Positions 17,480 to 26,871 of a DNA stretch of 64,000 nucleotides are shown in pieces; the stretch's first letter is position 1; every line of letters starts with the position of its first letter. Source of the DNA: Thauera butanivorans NBRC 103042 (GTDB lineage: Bacteria; Pseudomonadota; Gammaproteobacteria; Burkholderiales; Rhodocyclaceae); NCBI RefSeq assembly GCF_001591165.1, contig NZ_BCUG01000008.1, forward strand, positions 1 through 64,000. Direction: 5' to 3'. The notes below the pieces were generated by a model. The model was given only the letters and a program-made list of their open reading frames with translations. It ran no database searches and was not told where the DNA came from. Made by a program: the position numbers and the translations under genes.

Positions 17480-20400
17480 ATGGCACGTCCTACCGCGCCT
17501 TCCCTGTGGCTGCCCGGCTTCGACCCGGACGGTCCTGTGCTTCCTGGCCTGCCCCCCGTGGCAAGGCCGACCTTTTCCTTCGCCATACCCCGGCTCTCTT
17601 GCTCCGCCGATGAGGACGTTGCTCCGTCCGATCCCGGGACGAGCGAAACGTTCCCGGCGCCCATCGCTCCCCGGGCGAGTTGGCGCGTCGTCGCCAGCGT
17701 AGCAACGGCATCGCGTGTGGTCTGGCCCAGCCTGGGTCGTGCCGACCTCGATGGTCTGGGCGGCGCCGTAGCGAAATTCGAAGCCAATCTGGCGGCAATC
17801 GACCAGTTGCGGCAGATCGAAGCCGAGAACCGCCCAGCCAGCGCGGAGGAGCGCCAAGTCCTGCTGCGCTATACCGGCTGGGGCGGCCTGCCTGCAAGCT
17901 TCAACCTCGATACCGAGGATCGCGCCTGGGCCGGACGCGCCCGTCGCCTGCAGACGCTGCTCGGCGCCGAGGACTACGAATCGGCGCGCGCCTCCGTCAA
18001 CAACAGCCACTACACCGAGATCCACGTGATCGAGGCCATCTGGCAGGCGGTGGAGCGCTTCGGCTTCACCGGCGGGCGCATTCTGGAGCCCGCCGCCGGC
18101 ATTGGCCATTTCATCGGCGCCATGGCGCGGAATCTGGCTGAGCGCAGCTGCGTCACGGCCGTCGAGATCGACCGGGTTTCCGGCCGCATCCTTAAGGCGC
18201 TCTACGCGTCTGGCGGCGTGGACGTGCGGGTTGCCCCTTTCGAGAAAACCCAGCTACCCGACCACTGGTTCGACCTGGTGATCGGCAACGTCCCCTTCGG
18301 CAAGTACAAGGTCGCCGACGTGAGCAACCGGGCCTATGCCCGTTTCAGCATCCACAACTACTTCTTCGGCCGCGCCCTCGACCTGGTGCGCCCCGGTGGG
18401 CTGGTGTGTTTCATCACCAGCAGCCACACGCTGGATGCTCAGTACGACGCAGTGCGCGAGTACATCGCCGCGCAGGCTCACCTGCTGGGTGCCATCCGCC
18501 TCCCCAAGGGCACCTTCGCCGGGATCGCCGCCACCGATGTGCAGACCGACATCCTGTTCCTGCGCAAGCGGCAGCGGGCCGAGGCGGTCGATGCGGACTG
18601 GCTGAAGCTGGGGGCGGTGCCCGATAGTCTCCGGCATCCTCAGTGCTACGAGCGCTACCTGCCGATCAACGCCTGGTACGCCGAGCGTCCGCAGTTTTGC
18701 ATCGGCCGCATCCGTCGCGAGAGCAACGGCTATGAGGAAGTGCCGGTCGCCGTGTTCGAGGGGAACCTGGAAGCGGCTCTGCAAGAGCGCATCGCCTTGC
18801 TGCCGGCCGGCGTCTACCACCCGATCGTCCATCAGGCTGCGCCCTTGCGGGTGGTGGTCCCGGCCGAAGCCGGCGCCCGGCCCGGCAGCTACCGTCTCCA
18901 CCAGGGGCGGGTCCATCGGGTCGAAGCCGGCGAGATGGTCGATGTCCATGACCGGCTCAACGCCACGCAGCGCGCCCGCATCACCGGGATGTGCGCCATT
19001 CGCGACCACGCCCGGGCGCTGCTCGACGCGCAACTGGCGGACGAGAGCGACGGCCGGCTGGGCCACCTGCGGGCCATGCTCAACGGGACCTACGACCGCT
19101 ACGTCGCGAAATGCGGTTGCCTGTCCACCCGCGCCAACGCGCTGGCATTCCGGCGCGACCCCGACTATCCGCTGCTCCTGTCGCTGGAGCATTACGACGA
19201 GGAGTCCGAGACGGCCCGCAAGGCGGCGCTGTTTTCGCGGCGCACGCTCACCCGGGTGGTGGAGCCGAGTACGGCGGGCGAACCGGCCGAAGCGCTGGCC
19301 GCGTCCGTCCAGTGGCGCGGCCGGGTCGATCCGGCCTATATGGCCGGGCTGCTCGCCGCCCCCGAAGCGGCGGTGCTGGCGGCCTTGGCCGAGGCGGGCC
19401 ACATTTTCCTGGACCCCGCCGACGGGCACTGGAAGACCGCCGACGACTACCTGTCGGGCAACGTGAAAGCGAAGCTCAAACAGGCGGTGCTCTCAGGAGA
19501 AGCCTACCGGCGCAACAGCGCCGCGCTGGAACAGGTGCAGCCCGCAGACCTGGAACCGGCAGCCATCGAGCCGCGTCTGGGCGCGGTGTGGATTCCAGCC
19601 CTCGATGTCGAGGCATTCATCCAGCAGGTCCTGGAACTCAAGGACTGCCAAGTGGCGTATTCGGCCGAGGCCGGCGCCTGGTCGGTGAAGTACGGCGAGT
19701 GGGAAGCGCGGCAGAACGTGAAGGTGACGCAGGAATTCGGCACCTCGCGCATAAACGCGATCGAACTGGTGCAGTGCGCGCTCAACGTCCAGGTGCCCAC
19801 CGTCCGGGACCGCGATCCCCTGACCGACAAGTACTTAGTCAATCCCGACGAGACGCTGGCGGCCAGGGAGAAGCTGGGCCTGATCAAGGAGCGGTTCGCC
19901 GTCTGGGCCTTCGAGGACACCGGGCGCCGCGAGAAGCTGTGCCGCATCTACAACGACCTGTTCAATGCCACGCGGCCGCGCCGCTTCGACGGCTCGCACC
20001 TGAAGCTGCCAGGATTCTCCCGCTGCTTCGAGCTGCATCCGCACCAGTTGGATTCCGTGTGGCGCATCGTGCAGTCCGGCAACACCGGGCTTTTCCACGT
20101 GGTCGGCGCCGGCAAGACGGCGGTGTGCGTCATCGCCGGCATGGAGCTGCGCCGGCTGGGTTTCGTCAACAAGCCCTGCCATGTGGTCCCCAACCACATG
20201 CTGGCCCAGTACACGGCGGAGTTCGTCCGGCTCTATCCGAACGCGTCGGTGCTGATGGCGAGCAAGGAAGACCTGGAAGGCGACCGCCGGCGCGAGCTGG
20301 TGTCGCGCATCGCCACGGGCGATTGGGACGCGGTAGTCATCACGCACTCGAGCTTCGAGCGCATCCGGATGTCACCGCGATTCAGCGAGCGATTCATCAA

Positions 20401-22498
20401 GGAGATCATCCATGAAATAGAGATGGCGGTACGCGCCCAGAAGAGCAACGACCGGTCCAACCGGATCGTCAAGCAACTCGAGGCGATGAAGAAGAGCTGG
20501 GCGGCGCGGCTGGAGAAGCTGCTGGCCGACCAGAAGAAGGACGAGCTGCTCAGTTGGGAACAGCTGGGCATCGACGCCCTGTTCGTGGACGAAGCCCACC
20601 TGCACAAGAACCTCTACCGGTTCACCAAGATGACGCGGGTGGCGGGTCTGCCGCTGACGAGTTCGGAGCGCGCCTTCGATTTGTTCCTGAAGACGCGCTA
20701 CACGATGCAGCTCCATGGGCACGCGCAGCGCGGGGTGGTGTTCGCGACGGCGACGCCGGTGGCCAATACGATGGCCGAGATCCACACCATGATGCGGTAC
20801 CTGCAGCCCAATCGGCTGGAGGAGCTCGGGCTGCAGCAGTTCGACGCCTGGGCCGCCACCTTCGGCGAGAGCGTCACGGCGCTGGAGATCGCGCCGGACG
20901 GCAGTGGCTACCGCATGCACACCCGCTTCGCGCGCTTCATCAACGTGCCCGAGCTGATGGCGGTGTTCGGCGAAGTGGCCGACATCCGCACAGCAGAGAT
21001 GTTGGGCCTGCCGGTGCCAAAGCTGCGTGGCGGCAAGCCGCGCACCGTCGCCTGTCCCGCGAGCCCCGCGCTGAAGGCCTTTGTGCAGACTCTGGTGTTG
21101 CGGGCGGAAGCCATCCGCAACGGCGAGGTCGCCCCGAAGGACGACAACATGCTGGCGATCACCACCGACGGCCGCAAGGCCGCGCTGGATTTCCGGCTGG
21201 TGGCGCCGCTGGCGCGCTTCGACGAAAACGGCAAGGTGGCCGCCTGCGTGCGGGAGGTTTACGCCATCTGGCAACGCACGGCGGACTTCCGCGGCAGCCA
21301 GCTGGTGTTCTGCGACCTGTCGTCCCCCAGGGGCGGCAAGGGTTTCAGCGTCTATGACGACCTGCGGGCGCGGCTCATCGCGGCCGGAATCCCCGACAAG
21401 GAGATCGCCTTCGTCCATGACGCCGAGACGGATGCCCAGAAGGCGGCGCTGTTCAAGGCAGTGCGCGAGGGCCGGGTGCGGATCCTGCTGGGCTCCACCG
21501 CCAAGATGGGCGTCGGCACCAACGTGCAGACGCGCCTGGTGGCCCTGCATCACCTCGATGCGCCGTGGCGTCCGTGCGACGTCGAACAGCGCGAGGGGCG
21601 CATCCTGCGCCAGGGCAACGAGAGCGAGGAGGTGGAGATTTTCCGGTATGTGACGGAAGGCAGTTTCGACAGCTACATGTGGCAAACGCTGGAGACCAAG
21701 GCGCGCTTCATCGCCCAGGTGATGAAGGGCGACCAAGGCATCCGGTCGCTGGAGGATGTGGAACTGGCGGCGCTGTCCTATGCCGAGGTGAAGGCCTTGG
21801 CGTCGGGCAATCCGCTGGTGATCGAGAAGGCCGGCGTGGACGCGGAGGTGGCCAAGCTCTCGACGCTGTTCTCGGTGTGGCGCAACCAGCGCTACGCCAA
21901 CGAAAGCGAAGTGGGCCGGCTGCCGATGACGATCGAAGCGCTGGAGAAGAAGATCGCGCTGTACGCGCAGGATGCGGCCCGGATCGAGCCGCAGACCATG
22001 CAAGGCATCGCCATGGAGCTGGCGGGACGCAGGATCGTGGGCCCCGATGCGGTGGGCGAAGCGCTACGCGGGTTGGTGAAGGCCGCCAAGGAGGAAGTGC
22101 GCACGGCCAGCCGGATGATCGAACGGATCGTCGGCCGGTTTGGCGGCTTCGACCTCGGCATCCTCGCGGCCCGCGGCGAGGAGACGCCCAACCTCTATCT
22201 GGCAGGGCACTGCCTGTACAACGCCGAGCCCTATCAAACGGGTCCGGCGCTGGTGGCCGCCCTGTTGGCCGGGCTGGAATCGGTGGGCAAGCATCACACC
22301 GATGCCATAGCGCAGCTGGCGACCCGCCGCAAACGGCTGGAGGACCTGCGGCTGGAACTGGCCCGGCCCTTCGAGCACGAAGGCCGCCTGACCGACCTGC
22401 TGGTCCGGCAGCGCGAGTTGCTCAGGCAACTCGACCTGGACAAGGACGAAGCGGGCAGCGCCAGCGTCGATGCCGAAGAGGTGCGGCAAGCGGCGTAA
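17480..22498 (+). CDS. DarB-like N6-adenine methylase / SNF2 helicase fusion
   Basis: 1672-residue protein joining a DNA methylase and a superfamily-2 helicase. The methylase has motif I LEPAAGIGHF (near 202) and catalytic motif IV GNVPFGK (near 270, an NVPF variant of NPPF/Y). The helicase has GAGKT (near 878), DEAH (1036), FATATPVANT, and a C-terminal lobe ending QREGRILRQG (near 1370). The arrangement resembles phage P1 DarB, which protects incoming DNA from restriction, and giant proteins of large mobile elements. The start at 17480 directly follows the hairpin leader; a longer in-frame version would run through it. A strong terminator follows. Whether the methylase is active is unknown. 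Confidence 0.8.
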   Translation: MARPTAPSLWLPGFDPDGPVLPGLPPVARPTFSFAIPRLSCSADEDVAPSDPGTSETFPAPIAPRASWRVVASVATASRVVWPSLGRADLDGLGGAVAKFEANLAAIDQLRQIEAENRPASAEERQVLLRYTGWGGLPASFNLDTEDRAWAGRARRLQTLLGAEDYESARASVNNSHYTEIHVIEAIWQAVERFGFTGGRILEPAAGIGHFIGAMARNLAERSCVTAVEIDRVSGRILKALYASGGVDVRVAPFEKTQLPDHWFDLVIGNVPFGKYKVADVSNRAYARFSIHNYFFGRALDLVRPGGLVCFITSSHTLDAQYDAVREYIAAQAHLLGAIRLPKGTFAGIAATDVQTDILFLRKRQRAEAVDADWLKLGAVPDSLRHPQCYERYLPINAWYAERPQFCIGRIRRESNGYEEVPVAVFEGNLEAALQERIALLPAGVYHPIVHQAAPLRVVVPAEAGARPGSYRLHQGRVHRVEAGEMVDVHDRLNATQRARITGMCAIRDHARALLDAQLADESDGRLGHLRAMLNGTYDRYVAKCGCLSTRANALAFRRDPDYPLLLSLEHYDEESETARKAALFSRRTLTRVVEPSTAGEPAEALAASVQWRGRVDPAYMAGLLAAPEAAVLAALAEAGHIFLDPADGHWKTADDYLSGNVKAKLKQAVLSGEAYRRNSAALEQVQPADLEPAAIEPRLGAVWIPALDVEAFIQQVLELKDCQVAYSAEAGAWSVKYGEWEARQNVKVTQEFGTSRINAIELVQCALNVQVPTVRDRDPLTDKYLVNPDETLAAREKLGLIKERFAVWAFEDTGRREKLCRIYNDLFNATRPRRFDGSHLKLPGFSRCFELHPHQLDSVWRIVQSGNTGLFHVVGAGKTAVCVIAGMELRRLGFVNKPCHVVPNHMLAQYTAEFVRLYPNASVLMASKEDLEGDRRRELVSRIATGDWDAVVITHSSFERIRMSPRFSERFIKEIIHEIEMAVRAQKSNDRSNRIVKQLEAMKKSWAARLEKLLADQKKDELLSWEQLGIDALFVDEAHLHKNLYRFTKMTRVAGLPLTSSERAFDLFLKTRYTMQLHGHAQRGVVFATATPVANTMAEIHTMMRYLQPNRLEELGLQQFDAWAATFGESVTALEIAPDGSGYRMHTRFARFINVPELMAVFGEVADIRTAEMLGLPVPKLRGGKPRTVACPASPALKAFVQTLVLRAEAIRNGEVAPKDDNMLAITTDGRKAALDFRLVAPLARFDENGKVAACVREVYAIWQRTADFRGSQLVFCDLSSPRGGKGFSVYDDLRARLIAAGIPDKEIAFVHDAETDAQKAALFKAVREGRVRILLGSTAKMGVGTNVQTRLVALHHLDAPWRPCDVEQREGRILRQGNESEEVEIFRYVTEGSFDSYMWQTLETKARFIAQVMKGDQGIRSLEDVELAALSYAEVKALASGNPLVIEKAGVDAEVAKLSTLFSVWRNQRYANESEVGRLPMTIEALEKKIALYAQDAARIEPQTMQGIAMELAGRRIVGPDAVGEALRGLVKAAKEEVRTASRMIERIVGRFGGFDLGILAARGEETPNLYLAGHCLYNAEPYQTGPALVAALLAGLESVGKHHTDAIAQLATRRKRLEDLRLELARPFEHEGRLTDLLVRQRELLRQLDLDKDEAGSASVDAEEVRQAA

Positions 22499-22508
22499 GT
22501 GGAACTCA

Positions 22509-22539
22509 CCCCCATGGCCGAACGGCCGTGGGGGTTTTT
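22509..22539 (+). terminator. Rho-independent terminator after the methylase-helicase gene
   Basis: A 12-bp stem CCCCCATGGCCG/CGGCCGTGGGGG with one G-T wobble (22509-22534) is followed by TTTTTG. It lies 11 bases after the stop codon at 22498. Confidence 0.85.
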
Positions 22540-22587
22540 GTTTGGTGCAGGCGGCGATGTACCTATGACGCATACCTGTGTGGGAAT

Positions 22588-24606
22588 ATGCGAGATTGGC
22601 CATTGCTTCAGGTGATGCAGGAGAATCAGGTGACTGCTTGGCAGATCGACAGGCTCGGTGCCTCGCCTGAACAGGCGGGGCCCGACGCTTCCGAGGTACC
22701 GCTGAAGTGGGCGCACGATGCCCGGACCGGCGAGCCGCGCTATATCCACGACGACGAGGTCGTCGAGCACAGATGCACCTGCGTCTGTCCTGCCTGCCAG
22801 TTGAACTTGACGCCGGTCATGCCCGGGCAACCAATGCGCGTCCGCCCCACGGCGCATTTCCGACACCCGCCAGGAGGCCAGAAGGATGCCTGCACCATCG
22901 TCGCTGCGCGCCTGGCCGCAACCCATCTTCTCCACGAACAGGGATTCATCGATCTCCCACGGCGAACCATGTCGCGGACCGCGACAGGATTCAGCGGCCG
23001 GGGTTACGAAGTTTGGGTCGAAGCGCCGGCCGAACGTGGAATGATCGGGAGTGCGCGGCTGCTAGACCACGCAACGGCGGAACTCACATTGGACGACGGC
23101 CGTACCCTGCTCGTCGACCTCACCGGCAGACGGGATGCCGCCGACGGACCCGACGGGCGGGCCATGGTCACGATTTCGCTTTCGGACCCGGATCTTGCCA
23201 TGCTCAGTCCCGAGGACATCCGTGCCCGCTTGCGAATCCTGCCCGACATCCGTTGGTGCTCCCACTGGCAGGATCGAACACTGGCCGCCCGGGGCGATGA
23301 AGAAGCGGCCCGGGCAGCGCACGACGCCCTGGATGAATGGGATGCGACCGACGAGGCCGATTTCCGGTCCCGCCTGACATCCGACCTCGACGAAGCCACT
23401 GCACAGCGCTGGCGACGCGAAACGCTGCTGCATCGCGAGGTCAAGGCCATCCTGGAGCGCGCGCGCCGGATCGCGACACCTGGTCTCGAGGTTTCCGCCC
23501 GGCGGGAACCTTCCGACGAGTTTCTCGGCGAGTGGGAGACCGACACGCTTCGCATGACCTGGTTTTCCCCGCCGAAAAAGCTGGAACTCACCGATGTGCA
23601 ACTCGAGCAACGTCGGGGCCGAATCGTTCCGGATGTCATCGCCACGGTGGACGGAAGCAAGATCTCCACGGTAGGCATCACCGACACTTGGGTGAACGAT
23701 GATTTCGAGGAAGAGATCGAGGACACGTTCAGCTCGCCCTGGCCATCCACCGTGCTTGTGGAGGTCACGGTCACCCATGGCGTCGACGACGAGAAGTTGC
23801 AGCGCATTCGCCAACTCGACATCGCCACGCTGGAAATCGACTTGAGCAAACTCGGCGGGCGGCTGAACCGGGAAGCATTGAGCGATCTCGTAGTCAATCA
23901 GACGCTCGGCAAACGTTGGGTGCATCACCCGATCTTTTCGATCAAGCAACAGCGACTCGACGCGGCGCTCGATGCGCATCCCGTGACGCTCCGCTACAAG
24001 GAACGCCTGTTTGAATTGATGCGTCCTCGTTGGCTCGCCCTGCCCGTGTCGGACTGGACGGTCCGCTACCTGGAGGACGTGACCACATTCCACGATGCCA
24101 ACGTGCGGATCAGGAAAGCCCAACGACACCATGGCGACGGTCCGGAACCGACGCTCCTTGGCGTGCGCAGCGATGAATGGGCGCAGATCATGGAAGCCGC
24201 ATCGGCGTTGTCGGCTCATGGTCTGCCGGGAGCCGACGATCCCTTCCTGCTGGACGAGTCCGGCCTGATCGCTCGGCTGCTGTCCATCCAGCACAATAAG
24301 GGCGTCGGGTACGACGTACGCACCGGCTACCAGGTGCTCAATGCCATCATGCAAAGCGGGAAACACAACAAGCGCTGGGACTCGCTATATGCCATCGCCG
24401 TGAAAGCCTATGAACTCGAAACACACTTCACTGGGGAGCAAGCCAGCAAATACAAGGCGTGGCGTCAGACGCTCATCGACCGCATCGACGCTGGCGACGA
24501 GGCCTACCTGCGCCCAGCCACTTTCGACGCACTGCTCAGCGTCCTCTTCCCCAAGATGGCCGAGGGTATCGGCCGGGGTTACGGCCGCCTTACGGAGCAG
24601 ATATAG
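22588..24606 (+). CDS. CoiA-like zinc/PD-(D/E)XK nuclease family protein
   Basis: 672 residues from the ATG 22588; MQENQV at 22615 is an alternative start and neither has a strong ribosome site. The N-terminus holds four cysteines at 63, 65, 67 and 70, then AHFRHPPGG (89-97) and DACTIVAARLAATHLLHEQG, the pattern of competence CoiA-like proteins. The middle carries a nuclease-like core, PDVIATV (D349) and LVEVTVTHG (E392), followed by RQLDIATLEIDLS; the usual Lys after Glu is replaced (E-V-T), so activity is uncertain. The C-terminal 200 residues are helical and unassigned. It follows the DarB-like gene but is separated by the terminator, so it must have its own promoter. Confidence 0.6.
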   Translation: MRDWPLLQVMQENQVTAWQIDRLGASPEQAGPDASEVPLKWAHDARTGEPRYIHDDEVVEHRCTCVCPACQLNLTPVMPGQPMRVRPTAHFRHPPGGQKDACTIVAARLAATHLLHEQGFIDLPRRTMSRTATGFSGRGYEVWVEAPAERGMIGSARLLDHATAELTLDDGRTLLVDLTGRRDAADGPDGRAMVTISLSDPDLAMLSPEDIRARLRILPDIRWCSHWQDRTLAARGDEEAARAAHDALDEWDATDEADFRSRLTSDLDEATAQRWRRETLLHREVKAILERARRIATPGLEVSARREPSDEFLGEWETDTLRMTWFSPPKKLELTDVQLEQRRGRIVPDVIATVDGSKISTVGITDTWVNDDFEEEIEDTFSSPWPSTVLVEVTVTHGVDDEKLQRIRQLDIATLEIDLSKLGGRLNREALSDLVVNQTLGKRWVHHPIFSIKQQRLDAALDAHPVTLRYKERLFELMRPRWLALPVSDWTVRYLEDVTTFHDANVRIRKAQRHHGDGPEPTLLGVRSDEWAQIMEAASALSAHGLPGADDPFLLDESGLIARLLSIQHNKGVGYDVRTGYQVLNAIMQSGKHNKRWDSLYAIAVKAYELETHFTGEQASKYKAWRQTLIDRIDAGDEAYLRPATFDALLSVLFPKMAEGIGRGYGRLTEQI

Positions 24607-25018
24607 AAGGCACGCCACCTCGGCAACGCAACGTCTCTGAAGTCCCGGCGCTTGCGGGTGGCAACCCGTGGCGCGGACTTGAGTCTCATTGATCCTGCCG
24701 CGATACTGCAGGAGCTTTCTGTGGACATCGCGTCTGCACAGCCTTCATCGGTGGCTTCGGTCACCCTGAGGTCCAGCTTTGCTGGCGTCGCAGTCGTTAC
24801 CTGCCTCGTGGATCCCCGGCTTCGGTCGGGTCCGGCCATGTCTTTGGCCGAGTGTCCGGTTCAGCCGTCTGGCTGAACGCTGTGTCCCGCCGCGCGACCT
24901 TCGGGCCGCCCGGCATCGAGCGAAGGCCCCGTTCGCAAGAACGGTGGGCCTTCATCCTGTGCGTGCCGCCTGGCACGTCGCCGAACCGCTCTGCCGTCCA
25001 CGGCCGAGCATCCCGAAC
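24607..25018. other. Intergenic control region before the small-gene cluster
   Basis: No supported gene. It contains copy 3 of the 22-bp motif (24784-24805), a perfect 8-bp hairpin GTTCAGCC/GGCTGAAC at 24859-24878, and a long hairpin at 24922-24953 (outer stem GAAGGCCC/GGGCCTTC, inner CGTTC/GAACG, GCAA loop). No T-run follows either hairpin, so they look like RNA structures in a long leader rather than terminators. Confidence 0.5.
24784..24805 (+). repeat. 22-bp backbone motif, copy 3
   Basis: Reads GGCGTCGCAG then TCGTTACCTGCC; differs from copies 1 and 2 only at a few purine or pyrimidine transition sites. It lies 296 bp upstream of the first small gene at 25080. Confidence 0.65.
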
Positions 25019-25079
25019 GGGGAACTCCGAGTTCCCCGCCAGGGAAGGGTGTTCCCTTTCATTTCCGAAGGAGAACACC
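25019..25079 (+). promoter_or_regulatory. Two-hairpin leader, copy 2
   Basis: Hairpin A is a perfect 8-bp stem GGGGAACT/AGTTCCCC with a CCG loop (25019-25037). Hairpin B pairs GGTGTTCCC (25048-25056) with GGAGAACACC (25070-25079), leaving one bulged A; the start ATG is the very next base (25080). Confidence 0.65.
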
Positions 25080-25253
25080 ATGTTCGCAATCCCCGTTACC
25101 AGAGAGTCGCGCCCGGTCGCCGCGTTGCTGGGCGGTTCGGGCCATGCCCGTCCTGCCCCGCGCCCATCGGTCCTGCCGGCGTTGCTGAGGCCGCGGCCCG
25201 CCGCCCCCGGGCGGTCCGGCCGGGCTTCCGAATCGCGCGCGGCAGGCGGCTGA
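25080..25253 (+). CDS. Small Pro/Arg/Ala-rich protein or leader peptide
   Basis: 57 codons starting exactly at the end of the hairpin leader (MFAIPVTRESRPVAALLGG, then RPAPRPSVLPALLRPRPAAPG). No family recognised; the composition suggests disorder. Its TGA (25251-25253) is two bases before the next ATG, so translation of the two is likely coupled. It could be a real small protein or a leader peptide setting expression of the downstream gene. Confidence 0.5.
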   Translation: MFAIPVTRESRPVAALLGGSGHARPAPRPSVLPALLRPRPAAPGRSGRASESRAAGG

Positions 25254-25255
25254 TC

Positions 25256-25480
25256 ATGTCGATCAGCCTCTACCGTCGGCGCATTGCCGCCACCGTGATC
25301 CAACTGGCCAAGGACGATCCGTCCCTGGTCAAGGAGGTCATCGCCCGCTTGCGAGAGTCGGGCGAGATCGAAGCCGACGATCTGGTCTACCTGGACCGGA
25401 TCGCCGACCGTTGGATGAGGATTGCCGAGGCAAATGGCAACAAGGCCGCGTCAGCGCACCCGCGTCAAACGCGCGGGTAG
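25256..25480 (+). CDS. Small helical hypothetical protein
   Basis: 74 residues, MSISLYRRRIAATVIQLAKD onward, with charged helices (LVKEVIARLRESGEIEADDLVYLDRIADRWMRIAEA). Unrecognised. It is coupled to the 57-codon ORF before it. Its 3' end overlaps the convergent 76-residue gene by 30 bases. Confidence 0.55.
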   Translation: MSISLYRRRIAATVIQLAKDDPSLVKEVIARLRESGEIEADDLVYLDRIADRWMRIAEANGNKAASAHPRQTRG

Positions 25481-25681
25481 CTTGATGCCCCTGGCTTTCG
25501 CCATAGCCACGGCGATCTTCTCCAATAGATCGGGACGTTCATCGTTCAGCGTATCGGTCCACCGGGTCAATGCCTGTTCGATGTCATCCCGTGTTCGCGC
25601 CCCGTCGAAGTCGAGACCGAGTTTCCGGTAGGCATCGATTTCGTCGGGCGTGAACCGTAGCGCGTCGCCTGCACGGAGCAT
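25451..25681 (-). CDS. Small hypothetical protein, paralogue of the 27653-27868 gene
   Basis: 76 residues starting MLRAGDALRFTPDEIDAYRK and containing GARTRDDIEQAL. The first 45 residues align with the minus-strand gene at 27653-27868 (shared M-R-G, R-T, E, RK, G-RT-DD), while the C-termini differ. Function unknown; the fold is probably helical. It lies on the strand opposite the backbone cluster, about 80 bp from the next leader, with a weak ribosome site. Confidence 0.5.
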   Translation of the reverse strand: MLRAGDALRFTPDEIDAYRKLGLDFDGARTRDDIEQALTRWTDTLNDERPDLLEKIAVAMAKARGIKLPARLTRVR

Positions 25682-25760
25682 CTGTGTGGGCCCTCATGGG
25701 ATGTGAGCGTTCAGCTTAGCAGCGCCGCATGTCCTTGCAACCATCGGGGAGTCCACCGCC

Positions 25761-25810
25761 TCCCCGAACGGGGACAGGTGTTCCCTCTACTCGTCGTTGG
25801 AGAAAACACC
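25761..25810 (+). promoter_or_regulatory. Two-hairpin leader, copy 3
   Basis: Hairpin A is TCCCCG/CGGGGA (25761-25774). Hairpin B pairs GGTGTT (25777-25782) with AACACC (25805-25810), with GGAG just inside the 3' arm and the ATG following at 25811. It has a shorter stem than the other copies. Confidence 0.6.
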
Positions 25811-26305
25811 ATGTCCCTTGCGAAACCTCGTCCTCGCGCCCGGCGCACCAGCATCGAAACCGAGGAAGAGCGTGCCTGGGTCGGTTTCTATCAGCGCGTC
25901 GGCCGTGATCCGGCCATCGCGACCGAAGTCATGGCTCAGCTCGAGTCCGATCCTGAAATGAAGCGCACCCATCTGGCGTTGTACCTGTGCTGCAAGGAAT
26001 CCCTGCGCCGGCACAAGGCGCGCCAAGCGCGCCACCAGCGGATCGGTCAGTTCGTCCGTTGGCTGTGCCACGGCCTGTTTGTGCAGCCCTGGCGCAGTTT
26101 GCAGACGGGGCTGCTGCACGGCCGCGATGTCGCTGTCGAATGCTTGCCCGAAGTGACCAAGGAGCCGGCCGTGGCCCAGGTACGCCGCCTGGCCGGGGAC
26201 GCCGAGTTCGCGACGGCACACGCGGTTTTCGAGCAGCAGGCCGCCGGGCCGGCACCCGACCAGGCCGCGGCACCTGCCGAAGCCAAGGCCTCACGCGCCG
26301 CCTGA
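25811..26305 (+). CDS. Hypothetical accessory protein of the element
   Basis: 164 residues from the ATG directly after the hairpin leader. An acidic N-terminal helix (ETEEERAWVGFYQRVGRDPAIATEVMAQL), a central basic/aromatic helix (HQRIGQFVRWLCHGLFVQPWRSL) that could be amphipathic or membrane-associated, and an Ala/Pro-rich tail. The phrase D-P-x-x-x-x-E-V-x-A-x-L echoes the 74-residue protein at 25256 (DPSLVKEVIARL), hinting that the two are related. No known domain recognised. Confidence 0.6.
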   Translation: MSLAKPRPRARRTSIETEEERAWVGFYQRVGRDPAIATEVMAQLESDPEMKRTHLALYLCCKESLRRHKARQARHQRIGQFVRWLCHGLFVQPWRSLQTGLLHGRDVAVECLPEVTKEPAVAQVRRLAGDAEFATAHAVFEQQAAGPAPDQAAAPAEAKASRAA

Positions 26306-26554
26306 CTCGAGAATCGCCGGGCCGTCCCGCCCTGACCTGTGATGCGGCCCCTTCGCCGCATCCGGATCGACGAACGCCCACGCCCGCTGTTCACCCAGCG
26401 GCGCGTGCGGTGTTCGCCCCGTCCCCCAACCCGTCCATGCCGACGAGCCTCCGCAAGGCGACGCCGCGCAACCCAGACACCCGCCCGGCCGATCTGCACC
26501 CGCCGATCTGCACCGGCATGCCAACTCATTCTCCGCAATGAAAGGAAGCCATTG

Positions 26555-26794
26555 ATGATTACCGTCACCGCCATCCTGAATGCCATCGAAGCGCACGCCG
26601 AGTGCGCCATCGTCCAGGAACTTCGCCTCATCAAGAAGGAGGTCGAGAAACTGCGCCCGTCTCTCTACCCGGATGACCAGGAGCACGCGGACGCCCTGCT
26701 GCTGAAGCTGGACCGCCTGCTATCCGATCAGGTCGTCGTCGCCGATGACCTAGTCGTAGAGCAAGCCTTCCAGCCGGCAGTGCAAGCGGCCTGA
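26555..26794 (+). CDS. Small helical hypothetical protein
   Basis: 79 residues (MITVTAILNAIEAHAECAIV), mostly charged helix (ELRLIKKEVEKLRPSLYPDDQEHADALLLKLDRLL). The start at 26555 follows AAAGGAAG. The preceding 250 bp contain no gene I can support. Unassigned; the size and composition resemble small element-encoded regulators. Confidence 0.55.
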   Translation: MITVTAILNAIEAHAECAIVQELRLIKKEVEKLRPSLYPDDQEHADALLLKLDRLLSDQVVVADDLVVEQAFQPAVQAA

Positions 26795-26871
26795 ATCAAC
26801 AGTTTCGGTACGCCAGCCGCTGTCCGGCGCAGCGAACCACCCAACGTCCGTGGGGCTCACATCCTGCGGGT

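Noticed and set aside
21565-22587. Long open frame continuous with the CoiA-like gene on its 5' side
   Set aside because: It overlaps the methylase-helicase gene in another frame, has low-complexity Gly/Arg composition and crosses a strong terminator; the gene starts at about 22588.
24922-24953. Rho-independent terminator
   Set aside because: The hairpin is strong but no T-run follows on either strand.
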